Notes under the pieces: model-generated
Seen by the model: only the letters and a program-made list of their open reading frames with translations
Databases searched by the model: none
What the model was told of the DNA's origin: nothing
Part shown: one piece after another, positions 28,958-37,022 of the stretch
How the letters are laid out: each line of letters starts with the position of its first letter
How positions within the stretch are numbered: position 1 is the first letter of the stretch
Assembly (NCBI RefSeq): GCF_024362485.1
Contig: NZ_CP101456.1
Coordinates: 434,001 to 498,000, forward strand
Source: Natronobeatus ordinarius
GTDB taxonomy: Archaea > Halobacteriota > Halobacteria > Halobacteriales > Natrialbaceae
Direction of reading: 5' to 3'
Length of the DNA: 64,000 nucleotides
Position numbers and translations under genes: made by a program

Positions 28958-28969
28958 AACCGCTACGGG

Positions 28970-29066
28970 TTACTCGAGTTCCGATTCGACGTCGGGCGCC
29001 GACTCCGCAGTCGGCACCGGCGTCTGGCGTAGCTCCTCGAGTTCGCGTTCGACCTTCTCGCGTCCC
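28970..29066 (-). pseudogene. C-terminal remnant of an unidentified gene cut by a MITE
   Basis: An open frame on the minus strand ends at TAA (28970-28972) and encodes about 32 residues, GREKVERELEELRQTPVP followed by an acidic tail. It has the look of a real haloarchaeal C-terminus. The frame runs into the ISH8-type MITE at 29067 and meets a stop without any start codon. No matching N-terminal half is recognisable beyond the MITE. Confidence 0.5.
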
Positions 29067-29448
29067 CATTCGTCTTTAGCTAATACTGCTGGTTATACTC
29101 CGTGGCAGAATTATGCTTAATGGTATTAGTCGAACGAATCTAGCGGCTGAACCGCTGATGCGGCTGAGAGTCAACAGTACAGATAATGCAGAGACTGCTT
29201 TTTCGCCCCGCAGCGGTCGTATACTGACGAAACCCACCTCCAAAACGGTGTTATTCGGTATTACTCTGAGTATTCAGGGTGTCATAGAATACGTCTCACA
29301 CCCCCTATCTGGTGATTATAGGGGACTCATTCTGCACCTCACTTCCTGAAAACGCCGTATCGGGGTTCAATTTGCAGCCTAAAGGCTGGAATTATTCGCT
29401 TGAGAACTATTGTATGACACCCTCCTGAGTATTAGCTAAAGACGGATG
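29067..29448. mobile_element. ISH8-type MITE with a second MITE nested in it
   Basis: The left end CATTCGTCTTTAGCTAATAC and the right end GTATTAGCTAAAGACGGATG form a terminal inverted repeat with one mismatch. The CGTCTTTAG core matches the ends of the ISH8-like element at 55154-56555. Without the inner insertion (150 bp plus 9-bp duplication) it is about 223 bp long and has no transposase, so it is a non-autonomous derivative. Confidence 0.82.
29275..29424. mobile_element. 150-bp MITE, copy 2, with 9-bp target duplication
   Basis: It differs from the 18953 copy by a single base. CTGAGTATT occurs on both sides (29266-29274 and 29425-29433), a clean 9-bp target-site duplication that shows insertion into the ISH8-type MITE. 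Ends CAGGGTGTCA/TGACACCCTC. Orientation is the same as copy 1, 10.3 kb away. Confidence 0.92.
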
Positions 29449-29718
29449 ACGGACAACCCAGGTGACGTCGACGTAGAGGTGGAGGGATACGACGGCGAGA
29501 TCAACTGGGAGGAATCGTCCCGCAACGACCCGAAAGCTCGCACGCTGGGAAGCCCGGTGTACTGCTTCGAACCCGGAAGCGGGGCGATCCTCAGTGCGGG
29601 CGGACAGCCGAACTCGAATACGAATTGCGGCGGACAACACTCGCCGGAGAACTCCGAACCGACGGCCGACGCTGCCGCCCAGACCGAAGAGGGCGAAGAA
29701 CCCGAACCGGAAGCGTAA
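29446..29718 (+). CDS. Hypothetical acidic protein starting inside a MITE end
   Basis: 90 residues, acidic, with YDGEINWEESSRNDP, two cysteines and a disordered Glu-rich tail. Its ATG is the last bases of the MITE's inverted repeat (GGATG), and an in-frame stop lies 9 bp upstream. Either the MITE provided a new start or this is the 3' part of a broken gene. No family recognised; low confidence as a functional gene. Confidence 0.42.
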   Translation: MTDNPGDVDVEVEGYDGEINWEESSRNDPKARTLGSPVYCFEPGSGAILSAGGQPNSNTNCGGQHSPENSEPTADAAAQTEEGEEPEPEA

Positions 29719-29807
29719 CCGGTTCAGAACTGTCCCGGCGTGACCCGACTGTCGCGCCTCCCCTCTCGAACGCGAATTTTTTGCGGCGACGCCGAAATCG
29801 AGTACGA

Positions 29808-29846
29808 CACGTAATCCGCGGGCGCGCTTTCGTCCATCACCACGGC
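29808..29846 (-). pseudogene. Serpin reactive-loop remnant
   Basis: The minus strand encodes AVVMDESAPADYV, nearly identical to AVVMDESAPADHV in the reactive-centre loop of the complete serpin 1.3 kb away (31022-32422). The DNA matches over about 39 bp with few changes. Sequence to either side does not resemble the serpin, so it is a scrap of a former or duplicated serpin gene. Confidence 0.6.
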
Positions 29847-29907
29847 CCTCGAAGACGCGATCGCCGACGATCGCGACCGGTCGTTCTCGGGGAACGACTC
29901 CGGCACA

Positions 29908-30390
29908 CTACCCGGAGTCTCCGTCGACCCCACCGACGCCATCCGGCAGTTCCGGAATCCGTGACTCGAGTTCCTCGAGACACCGCTCGAGGACGGCCAT
30001 CGGATTTGGATCGTCGAAGGCGGCCGGTTCTCGGTGTGACGTGTCCCACCCCTCGTGGTCGACCTGGAAGTGGTTCGGACCGAGGTCGTCGTGGGTACCG
30101 TCCTGGTGCCAGCCGCAGGACCAGGTCGCATCCGCCTCGGTGTACTGGATTCTGAACCAGTCCCGAGCGGGACGGGGCCGCCACTCGACTTCGAGGATCG
30201 CCGTCGGCGCACGGTAGTCCTCGCCGAACCAGACCGTGGTGTCGATCGTCGCCCGAACGCTCGTCGGGCGCATCGGGCTCGGGCGGGCGTCGACCTGGGA
30301 GACGAAGGGCGCGCGCTCGAGTCGGTTGCGAATCCGCTTGTGGATCTCGAAGCGATCGAGGTGGGTCTCTCCCGCGGCGTCGTCCGGCAT
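29908..30390 (-). CDS. Uncharacterised protein paired with a winged-helix regulator
   Basis: 160 residues. It contains HKRIRNRLERAPFVSQVDAR, TTVWFGEDYRAPTAILEVEW and WFRIQYTEADATWSCGWHQD, suggesting a single compact alpha/beta domain with several Trp/His. Such proteins occur directly after DUF7342-type regulators in haloarchaea. It begins 6 bp after the regulator stops, so the two are one operon. Function unknown; a toxin-like or effector role is only a guess from the pairing. Confidence 0.78.
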   Translation of the reverse strand: MPDDAAGETHLDRFEIHKRIRNRLERAPFVSQVDARPSPMRPTSVRATIDTTVWFGEDYRAPTAILEVEWRPRPARDWFRIQYTEADATWSCGWHQDGTHDDLGPNHFQVDHEGWDTSHREPAAFDDPNPMAVLERCLEELESRIPELPDGVGGVDGDSG

Positions 30391-30396
30391 CGTCGA

Positions 30397-30915
30397 CTAC
30401 GCCGTCGACCGCGGGCGACTCGAGTCGGCCGCCTCGAGGGAGTCGTACAGTGCGATCGCCTGCTGGAGCATCGTCGCTCGGCGATCGAAGTACTCCCAGT
30501 CTTCCGCGTCCAGGGTCCGTCGTTCGCGATCGGACGCGTCGAGGCCCTCCTCGCCGAGGCTGATTCGAAGTTCGTCCGGCGAGTCGACGTCGTACTCGCG
30601 TTTCCAGGCGTCGACGTCGTCGCGAATCGCGGCGAGCTCGGCGGTGAGTTCCTCCTTCGTGAACTCCTCCGTGAGCGCGCGCAGCTGGTCGAGGTACTGT
30701 CGCTTCCGGTTCGGCGCGTAGCGAGTCTCCCGACCGACCGTGACGGTCTCGAGGAGGCCGGCGTCGACGAGCTGCTCGAGGTACTTTCGCGCCGTATTGG
30801 GCGCGACGCCGACGGTGTCCGCGAGTTCGCCCGCGTTTCGCGGCTCCCGGACCGTCATCGCCGCCTCGCGCAGGCGGGTGAGCGTCTCCTCGTGGGAACC
30901 GTCTTCGAGGCTCAT
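30397..30915 (-). CDS. Winged-helix regulator (DUF7342-like)
   Basis: 172 residues from the ATG at 30915. The wHTH is at about 15-65 (NAGELADTVGVAPNTARKYL, EQLVDAGLLETVTVGRETRY) and is followed by helices (LTEEFTKEELTAELAAIRDD, EYDVDSPDELRISLGEE) that likely dimerise. The promoter overlaps a dyad (30946-30968), which fits autoregulation. The upstream-extended frame to 31014 is not used, since a TATA box sits in it. Confidence 0.85.
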   Translation of the reverse strand: MSLEDGSHEETLTRLREAAMTVREPRNAGELADTVGVAPNTARKYLEQLVDAGLLETVTVGRETRYAPNRKRQYLDQLRALTEEFTKEELTAELAAIRDDVDAWKREYDVDSPDELRISLGEEGLDASDRERRTLDAEDWEYFDRRATMLQQAIALYDSLEAADSSRPRSTA

Positions 30916-30938
30916 GCGATTCGATACGGGCCGGGTGC

Positions 30939-30968
30939 TATAGTATATTGCGCCTCTAGGCAACATAT
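30939..30968 (-). promoter_or_regulatory. Promoter with overlapping dyad for the regulator-partner operon
   Basis: On the minus strand a TATA box (ATATACTATAG) is centred about 29 nt before the ATG at 30915, fitting a leaderless transcript. Directly upstream is an imperfect inverted repeat with arms ATATTGCGCCT and AGGCAACATAT, covering the BRE/TATA region: a natural place for a repressor. Confidence 0.55.
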
Positions 30969-31021
30969 TGATTTGCAGCGAACCGTAGACGGCCGATACG
31001 CCGACGTCTATCAACCCGTTT

Positions 31022-32422
31022 TCACTCCTCCTGCAACGTCTCCCCGTCCACGACGCGTCCCCAGAACAGCGGCGTCTCCGTCGGCCGGTCCCTGATGTAG
31101 AACAGGAACGGTCGGTCGACGACCATCTCGACGTGATCTGCGGGCGCGCTCTCGTCCATCACGACGGCCGTCGCGGCCGCGGCCTCCGTCCCCTCCTCGT
31201 CGACCTCGACGAAGCTCTGGTGGACGATCTCGCCGATCTCGAGGCCGCCCTCGTCGTCCATCCCGCTGAAATCCCCGGCCAGCGGCATCCCGAGATCGGC
31301 CATCACCTCGAGGAGGCTGAATCGGGACTCGATCCCGAACTTCGGGAACGTGAGATCGACCTCCGGCTGGGACATCTCCTCGAGCATGATCGCGAGTCGA
31401 TCCACCGAGAACCGTTCCTCGAAGGCCTCGAACTCCCCTTCGGCGGGGAGGATGACGACCATGCTGGTGTCGCGGTTCGCGTAGGGGAGCTCGACGAGCT
31501 GGTGACCCTCGACCTCGGCGTACCGGAGCTCCGCCGTCTGGTGCATCAGGTCGACCTCCGTCTCCTCGCCGTCGAGGCCGGTGAACGGCCCCGGCGCCGT
31601 CTCCGCGGGGTCGAAGTCGTGGCGCCACGGCGCGAGGAAGTAGATGGCGTTGGTCAGCACCAGCCGGGTCAGGTCGCTGACGTCTCCTTCTTGAAGGAGG
31701 TCCTCGATCCGATCGTTCGTCTCCGCTTCGACCCACGCGTTGATCTCCTCGCGGGCGGCCTCCGCGTCGCCCGCGAAGTCGACGAGTTGCATCCCCGCGC
31801 CGTAGTACGCCTCGAGCAGTTCGAGGAACGCCTCACGGAAGCCGTACCCCTCCTGGCCCCACAGCGCGTTCGCGGTGTTCAGCTGGAAGGCGGGGCCGTC
31901 GTTCTCGTCGCCGGCGTCGTCGAACGGTTGTTCGACCTCCTCGCCGTCCTCGTTGCGGCGAGCGAACTCGTCCTCGAGTGCGCCGAAGGCGGCGTGGAGT
32001 TCCTCGCCCTCGAGTTCGAACCGGAGGGCGTCGGCCATCCCCTCGGCGGTCTCGCCGCGCGCGCCGGCGTAGGTCATCGCCAGCGCGACCGAGACGCTGT
32101 ACGGCGAGACGAAGAGGTTCTCCGCCGGTTCCTCCTCGCGGAGTCGCTCGAGCAACGCGAGCGTGAACGCGACGTTGCCCCTGACCTGCGCGGCGAGGGC
32201 CGCCTCGTCCACGTCGGGATCGGTGACGAGGTCCAGTTGCGGAAACTCGGGAACGTCGTAGCCGTCGAAGCCGTCGTCGGGCTGGCGTCCGGTTCCGTCG
32301 TCCGCCCCGGATCCGGTGTCGTCGTCGTTCGATCCGTCGTCGTCTCCGGACCCGAGACAGCCGGCGGCTCCCGCCACCAGCGCGCCAGAGAGCGCCAGCA
32401 CGGTTCGCCTGTCGAGCGTCAT
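31022..32422 (-). CDS. Tat-exported lipoprotein serpin (inhibitory type)
   Basis: 466 residues from the ATG at 32422. A twin-arginine signal (LDRRTVLALSGALVAG) with lipobox Cys (GAAGCLGS) and an acidic linker precede a full serpin domain from about residue 100. NLFVSPYSVSVALAMTYAGA and TNAIYFLAPW are family signatures. The reactive-loop hinge at about 409-420 reads EEGTEAAAATAVV, the small-residue pattern of inhibitory serpins; counting from it puts P1 near Ser425 in MDESAP. It should act as an extracellular, membrane-anchored serine or cysteine protease trap; the target is unknown. Confidence 0.93.
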   Translation of the reverse strand: MTLDRRTVLALSGALVAGAAGCLGSGDDDGSNDDDTGSGADDGTGRQPDDGFDGYDVPEFPQLDLVTDPDVDEAALAAQVRGNVAFTLALLERLREEEPAENLFVSPYSVSVALAMTYAGARGETAEGMADALRFELEGEELHAAFGALEDEFARRNEDGEEVEQPFDDAGDENDGPAFQLNTANALWGQEGYGFREAFLELLEAYYGAGMQLVDFAGDAEAAREEINAWVEAETNDRIEDLLQEGDVSDLTRLVLTNAIYFLAPWRHDFDPAETAPGPFTGLDGEETEVDLMHQTAELRYAEVEGHQLVELPYANRDTSMVVILPAEGEFEAFEERFSVDRLAIMLEEMSQPEVDLTFPKFGIESRFSLLEVMADLGMPLAGDFSGMDDEGGLEIGEIVHQSFVEVDEEGTEAAAATAVVMDESAPADHVEMVVDRPFLFYIRDRPTETPLFWGRVVDGETLQEE

Positions 32423-32637
32423 GCATCGACGTCCCTCGGGAACGGATAAACGTCTTCTCCACGGTGAAACGCGCGTTTGAGCTTGCGTAGCCGCCACCGA
32501 CTGACCGAGGATTCCGGACCCGCTCCGTCGTCGAAGTCGGGCTTGGTCGACCGGCGCCGGACAGTCGCATCACTGACTCTGAGTGTCACTCGAACGTCCA
32601 ATAAAATTGATTGATTTCGAAAACGGTAGCGAACACC

Positions 32638-33342
32638 ATGGGAGGGTACGACCGACGCACCTTCCTCGGTCTCGTTGGGGGCGCGGGGGCGACCGTCGTC
32701 GCCAGCGGGACGGGGCAGGCACGAACGGGCGCACAGGTATCGACGAGCGTCACGATCCAGGCCACGAACAGCCCGGTTGGTGCAGGCGACGTCCTCCACG
32801 TCTCGCCGGAGGTCTGGAACCTCGAGTACACCGGGTCGAACGTAGACGTCGTGCTCGAGGTCAGCGACGAGATCGTCGACAGCGAACAGGTGTGGATCGA
32901 ACCCCGTGGGCGGTCGGCCCTCGGCCTCGAGTACGAGACGTACCCGGTCAGGCAGGACGTCTCGTTTCCGGTGACGGTCGAGGCTGGGACCGACTCGGAC
33001 ACGACGACCGTCGAGGTCTACGCGAACGGACCACCGAGCCCGGGGCTCGACGTGTCCATCGTCGGGACGAACGATCCCGTTCACGCCGGCGACTGGCTCC
33101 AGGTGACCGCCGACGTGCAGAACACCGGGACGACGTCGACCAGCGGAACCGCACGGCTCCTCGTCGGGAGCGATCAGGACCAGGTAGACGCCGAGTCGGT
33201 GTCGCTTTCCGGCGGCGCGACCAGGCGGCTCACGTTCCGGTACGAGACGTACCCGGTCAGGCAGGACGTCTCGTTCCCCGTGACGGTCACGACCGGCGAC
33301 GACAGCGACACGCGAACGGTCCGGGTGTGGGGACGGGGTTGA
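32638..33342 (+). CDS. Tat-exported protein with two CARDB-like repeats
   Basis: 234 residues from the ATG at 32638. A Tat signal (YDRRTFLGLVGGAGATVVAS) is followed by two beta-sandwich repeats of about 100 residues, each starting VTIQATNSPVGAGD or VSIVGTNDPVHAGD. Each repeat ends in YETYPVRQDVSFPVTV. The exact repetition suggests internal duplication. This resembles CARDB/adhesion-type modules; an extracellular binding role is inferred. Confidence 0.8.
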   Translation: MGGYDRRTFLGLVGGAGATVVASGTGQARTGAQVSTSVTIQATNSPVGAGDVLHVSPEVWNLEYTGSNVDVVLEVSDEIVDSEQVWIEPRGRSALGLEYETYPVRQDVSFPVTVEAGTDSDTTTVEVYANGPPSPGLDVSIVGTNDPVHAGDWLQVTADVQNTGTTSTSGTARLLVGSDQDQVDAESVSLSGGATRRLTFRYETYPVRQDVSFPVTVTTGDDSDTRTVRVWGRG

Positions 33343-33450
33343 CGACCGACCCGCGGATCGCGGTCGGTCCGCCGGTTTGCGTAAACGCCGTTCAACGGGG
33401 AAAACGAGACAAGCGGTGGACACAAACCCCTGGATCGCCCACTGAGCGGT

Positions 33451-33909
33451 ATGACCGACGAGTACGAGACGATGGCGTCGTACCTCCAGGAGTACATCGA
33501 CGAGTACCACGAGTTTCTCTCGTGGCTCGGGGCGACCGTCGAGGACGTCGGCCCGGGGACGATGACGATGGCGCTCCCCTACGATGACAAACTCACGAAC
33601 GTCCGCCCGGGCGCCAACGGCACGCCGGACATCCACGGCGGCGTCGCCGCGACGCTCGTCGACACCGTCGGCGGACTCGCCCTCCGGACCGACTTCGAGG
33701 ATCCCTTCGCCGGCGGCGTCGCGACGATCAACTTGAACGTCAACTACCTTCGCCCCGCGACGGGCGACCTCACTGCGACGGCGACCGTGGTGCGTGCCGG
33801 CTCGAGCGTCGGCGTGACCGAGATCGTCGTCGAGAGCCCGACGCCCGACGACGGGCCGAAAGCCGTCGCCACCGGCCAGGGTGCGTACCGACTGTTTCGC
33901 GAGGACTGA
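33451..33909 (+). CDS. PaaI-like hot-dog thioesterase
   Basis: 152 residues. It has the hot-dog fold pattern GTPDIHGGVAATLVDTVGGL (the HGG-x-x-x-x-x-x-D catalytic region) and TINLNVNYLRPATGDLTATA. It should hydrolyse an acyl-CoA thioester; which one cannot be told. The ATG follows a short purine-rich stretch. Single gene between a secreted protein and a convergent beta-helix gene. Confidence 0.9.
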   Translation: MTDEYETMASYLQEYIDEYHEFLSWLGATVEDVGPGTMTMALPYDDKLTNVRPGANGTPDIHGGVAATLVDTVGGLALRTDFEDPFAGGVATINLNVNYLRPATGDLTATATVVRAGSSVGVTEIVVESPTPDDGPKAVATGQGAYRLFRED

Positions 33910-33970
33910 TCGTCGCGTCCTCGAGGTCGACGTCCCGCGAGTCGTCACCGACGTGCGTTAGAAGCGGGGA

Positions 33971-36331
33971 TCAGCTGCTCGAGGATTCGATGTCGAACTC
34001 GTCAGTAACGATCTCCTCGAAATTGTAGGCGCCAGGCTGGTGTTGAGCCCCGCCTCCTGGAAGCTCGATAAAGAGCTGGTCGAGTTCGATTTCGTACGCC
34101 AACCCATCACCTGATTCGGCGTCGCTCAGGTCCACGTCGACCATCTCGAAGCTGGACAGTTCGACGGTCCGATCGCCGTCGAGGTCCGCGATTCGAACAC
34201 TGGCTCGTTCGCGATCCGGCCAGACGCCAGTGGGCACGTTAGCGACTGAGTTCGTACCCACGTCGACGTTCTCTAGATCCGCCCCGTCGAGGTCGACGTC
34301 CCGGTCGACCAGCGGCGTCAGATCGACGTTGACCTGAACGGTAGAGACGTCGTCCCGGTTGAGGTCGATCGTCAAGTCTTCCGCGTCGCCGAAGTACTGG
34401 GTTGCGGTTTCGTCGCCAGTCGCGAGCTCGCTCACGTCGAACGCGCCGTCGACCGAGAGCGTCTGCTCGGGGGGGACGATCTCGAACGACTGGGTCTCCG
34501 TCGTCTCCCTGACGTCCGTTACGTCGGTACCGTCGGCGAGGGTGACGTCCGTGAGCGTCACGTCGTAACTGAACTCGTCGCTGGTGACGACGCTCTGGGT
34601 GTCGAGGCCGGTCAGGGAGAACTCCTCGATCGTGACGAACCGATCCTCGACGTCCAGCCAGATGGCCGCCTCGTCGGACCCCGCGATCACGGGAACGTAG
34701 TGCACCTCCGCGTTCGTGATATCGTCGTCGTCGATGTCGACCGACGCCCCATCGAGGATGAATCGGTATTCGTCGTCGATCGTCGCGGGGAGCTCGCTCA
34801 GGTCGACCCGGACGACGGCCGTCGAGACGTCGTGTGGGCCGAAGTCGATCTCGATGGGCTCGCCGCCGTCGACCGCGCCGAGGGTCTGGGTGACACTTTC
34901 CTGTCCCTGATCGAAGTCGGTCGCGCCGACGGCACCCGTGATCGTCTGGCCCGGCTGGGCCCCGAGCCACGGATCGTAGACGACGTTCTCGGTCACCGAG
35001 TCGCCGTCGCCCGGGCCCTCGCCGCTCGGTCCACTCCCGTCACCCCACCAGTTGTCCGTGGCGTCGAGCGTCCCCTCTCCGTGGGTTGCGTTGACACCCT
35101 CACCGTTGCCGGCGATGGTGTTCCAGTGCAGCTCGATGCCGCCGACGTGCTGGTCAGGGAAGTCTGAAACGTAGAACCCGAAATTTGCACCGGTAAAAAC
35201 GTTGTTCGTAATCGTCGCATCGACACTATGGCCATTGTACCGAATCCCGCTACTGGTGGTTTCGAACTCGTTCTCGGTAATCGTCACCACATCGCCGCCA
35301 CTGAGCCAGATGCCGGAGCTCCCGCCATCTATCGAGTTGTTCACGATTTCCTGCGTGCCTGAAATAGTGCGGATGCTCCAGGAGGACACGTCCGTGAAGG
35401 TGTTGTCTTCGACGCGGGCGTCGTTACCGGACGCCCAGACACCCGTACTCGTTTCCGTGAACTCGTTGGCGGCGATCGTCGCTTCGCTGGCGGTCCGGAG
35501 CCGTATCCCAGGTGTATTAGCGGAACCGTCTCCCTCGAACGCGTTGCTTTCGACCGTCGCGTCGGCACCCTCGAGGTAGATTCCCCTGACTCTCGTCGAG
35601 AAGTCCGCTTGTTCCTGCTGGAACGTATTGTCCACGATCGTGACAGCCGTCGCCCCCGTGGTGACGTGGACACCGTCCACTTCGTCGGCCTCTTCGTCGT
35701 CGAGCGCGAAGGTAAGTCCCTCGAGCGTGACCTCGTCGGCCTCGACCGTAATGCCGATTTCGGCGGGATCGATCGTCGATTCACCAGCGTCCGTCCCTCG
35801 GAGGGTCAGCCCGTCGACGTCGACGGTGACGTCCTCGGCGAACGTGGTTGCGCCGAGCTCGAGCGTATTTCCGACCTCGGCCTCGTCGATGGCATCCTGG
35901 AGTGTCACGTGAGTGGTGTCGAGGTCGACGTTCTCGACGGTGACGACGGGCTCGCCGCTTCGCCAGGCGTCGATCACGTCGCGAAGCAGGTCGGTGTCGG
36001 CGTCGCCGTTTCGCCAGTCGTCGATGGCGTCGCGCAGGCCGCTGGTGTCGACGACGCCATCGTCGTCCGTGTAGTCGGCAATCGATCCGGAGTCGCTGGT
36101 GGCGACGCCCTGATCAGTCCCAGCGCTCGCACTTCCCACGGCTCCGACGAGGAGCGCTCCGAACAGCGCGAGTGCGAGGAGGGCGACGGCCGCTCTCCCT
36201 ATCCGTCGACCCCCTGGCCACCCGGGCCGTACCGGCTCACGGATCGATCGGTTACTGGTCGGTCGGCGGTCGGCTCCACCACAGTCGTAATCGTGTGAAC
36301 GACGGGGAGACGTGTACTCGGGATCACTCAT
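33971..36331 (-). CDS. Secreted NosD-like beta-helix protein with dockerin-like segment
   Basis: 786 residues. After a basic N-terminus and a hydrophobic segment (AAVALLALALFGALLVGAVG) comes a dockerin-like pair (LRDAIDDWRNGDADTDLLRD, VIDAWRSGE). PbH1-type parallel beta-helix rungs follow at about 120-440 (LTLRGTDAGESTID, ITENEFETTSSGIRYNG), then two beta-sandwich repeats, each opening with a TLGAVDGG/TLSVDGAF-type strand. The dockerin-like part matches haloarchaeal proteins with GD-DT-L repeats. Probably a cell-surface carbohydrate-binding or structural protein. Its minus-strand promoter region has a CCTTATAGTG box near 36350. Confidence 0.85.
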   Translation of the reverse strand: MSDPEYTSPRRSHDYDCGGADRRPTSNRSIREPVRPGWPGGRRIGRAAVALLALALFGALLVGAVGSASAGTDQGVATSDSGSIADYTDDDGVVDTSGLRDAIDDWRNGDADTDLLRDVIDAWRSGEPVVTVENVDLDTTHVTLQDAIDEAEVGNTLELGATTFAEDVTVDVDGLTLRGTDAGESTIDPAEIGITVEADEVTLEGLTFALDDEEADEVDGVHVTTGATAVTIVDNTFQQEQADFSTRVRGIYLEGADATVESNAFEGDGSANTPGIRLRTASEATIAANEFTETSTGVWASGNDARVEDNTFTDVSSWSIRTISGTQEIVNNSIDGGSSGIWLSGGDVVTITENEFETTSSGIRYNGHSVDATITNNVFTGANFGFYVSDFPDQHVGGIELHWNTIAGNGEGVNATHGEGTLDATDNWWGDGSGPSGEGPGDGDSVTENVVYDPWLGAQPGQTITGAVGATDFDQGQESVTQTLGAVDGGEPIEIDFGPHDVSTAVVRVDLSELPATIDDEYRFILDGASVDIDDDDITNAEVHYVPVIAGSDEAAIWLDVEDRFVTIEEFSLTGLDTQSVVTSDEFSYDVTLTDVTLADGTDVTDVRETTETQSFEIVPPEQTLSVDGAFDVSELATGDETATQYFGDAEDLTIDLNRDDVSTVQVNVDLTPLVDRDVDLDGADLENVDVGTNSVANVPTGVWPDRERASVRIADLDGDRTVELSSFEMVDVDLSDAESGDGLAYEIELDQLFIELPGGGAQHQPGAYNFEEIVTDEFDIESSSS

Positions 36332-36473
36332 CTGCTCGCTAAATTCACTATAAGGTTACTTTACATTTAGCTTACCAGTCGGTGACCGTGCCATTACCTA
36401 TGAGTAACTTACCGGGGAACGGGACCGAACTCGTAGTCGGTCGGTCACTGGCGTTTCCCGTTGGCGACGCCGA

Positions 36474-36971
36474 TCACCGCCGTCCGCTGCTGAGCGCGTC
36501 GGCGAGTTCGTCCCGGTCGAACTCCGATTTCACCTCGAGGTACGATTCGACGAGGGTGGGATACTCGGCGGCGAACTGGTCCATGAGCAGCGCGCGCGTC
36601 GCCTCGGACGTCGACTCGTACTCGCCCGTCTCGACCAGGTACGCCAGTAACGTCTTGAGGTCGCTCGAGCGGGTGTTGACTACGTCAGTGGTCGACTGGG
36701 TCTCCCTGGCACACTGCCGAAGCAGCCGGTCGTCGATCGGTCCCACCTCCCGTTCGGAGAGGAACTCGGCGTACCACTGCTCGCGCTGATTCTCGTGTGG
36801 GCCGCTGACGACGGTGAGCGAAACGGGATCGGATAAGCGTGCCGCCGAGCGGGCGACGCGCGCTTCCGTCCGAAAGATCTCCTTCGTCTCTGCGTCGGTC
36901 ACCTGCAGCGTGATGACCTCGTCACTGTCTTCGGGGAGCTCCGCCTGCGACGTGATGTATTCTCTGGCCAT
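36474..36971 (-). CDS. Uncharacterised protein with ribbon-helix-helix-like segment
   Basis: 165 residues from the ATG at 36971. A beta-rich N-terminal half (EVITLQVTDAETKEIFRTEA, DPVSLTVVSGPHENQREQWY) is followed by a helical half. The segment YESTSEATRALLMDQFAAEY resembles ribbon-helix-helix folds. No family was recognised with certainty; it could be a small regulator. Confidence 0.7.
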   Translation of the reverse strand: MAREYITSQAELPEDSDEVITLQVTDAETKEIFRTEARVARSAARLSDPVSLTVVSGPHENQREQWYAEFLSEREVGPIDDRLLRQCARETQSTTDVVNTRSSDLKTLLAYLVETGEYESTSEATRALLMDQFAAEYPTLVESYLEVKSEFDRDELADALSSGRR

Positions 36972-37022
36972 CCCACTCACGGTCGAGAATCGGAGGTGTG
37001 CCGACTTAAACGTCTGCAGTCT

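Noticed and set aside
28842-29069. 75-aa minus-strand frame starting at the MITE border
   Set aside because: It is out of frame with the acidic remnant that ends at 28970 and antisense to the small gene at 28784; the product is Arg/Gly-rich and unlike haloarchaeal proteins.
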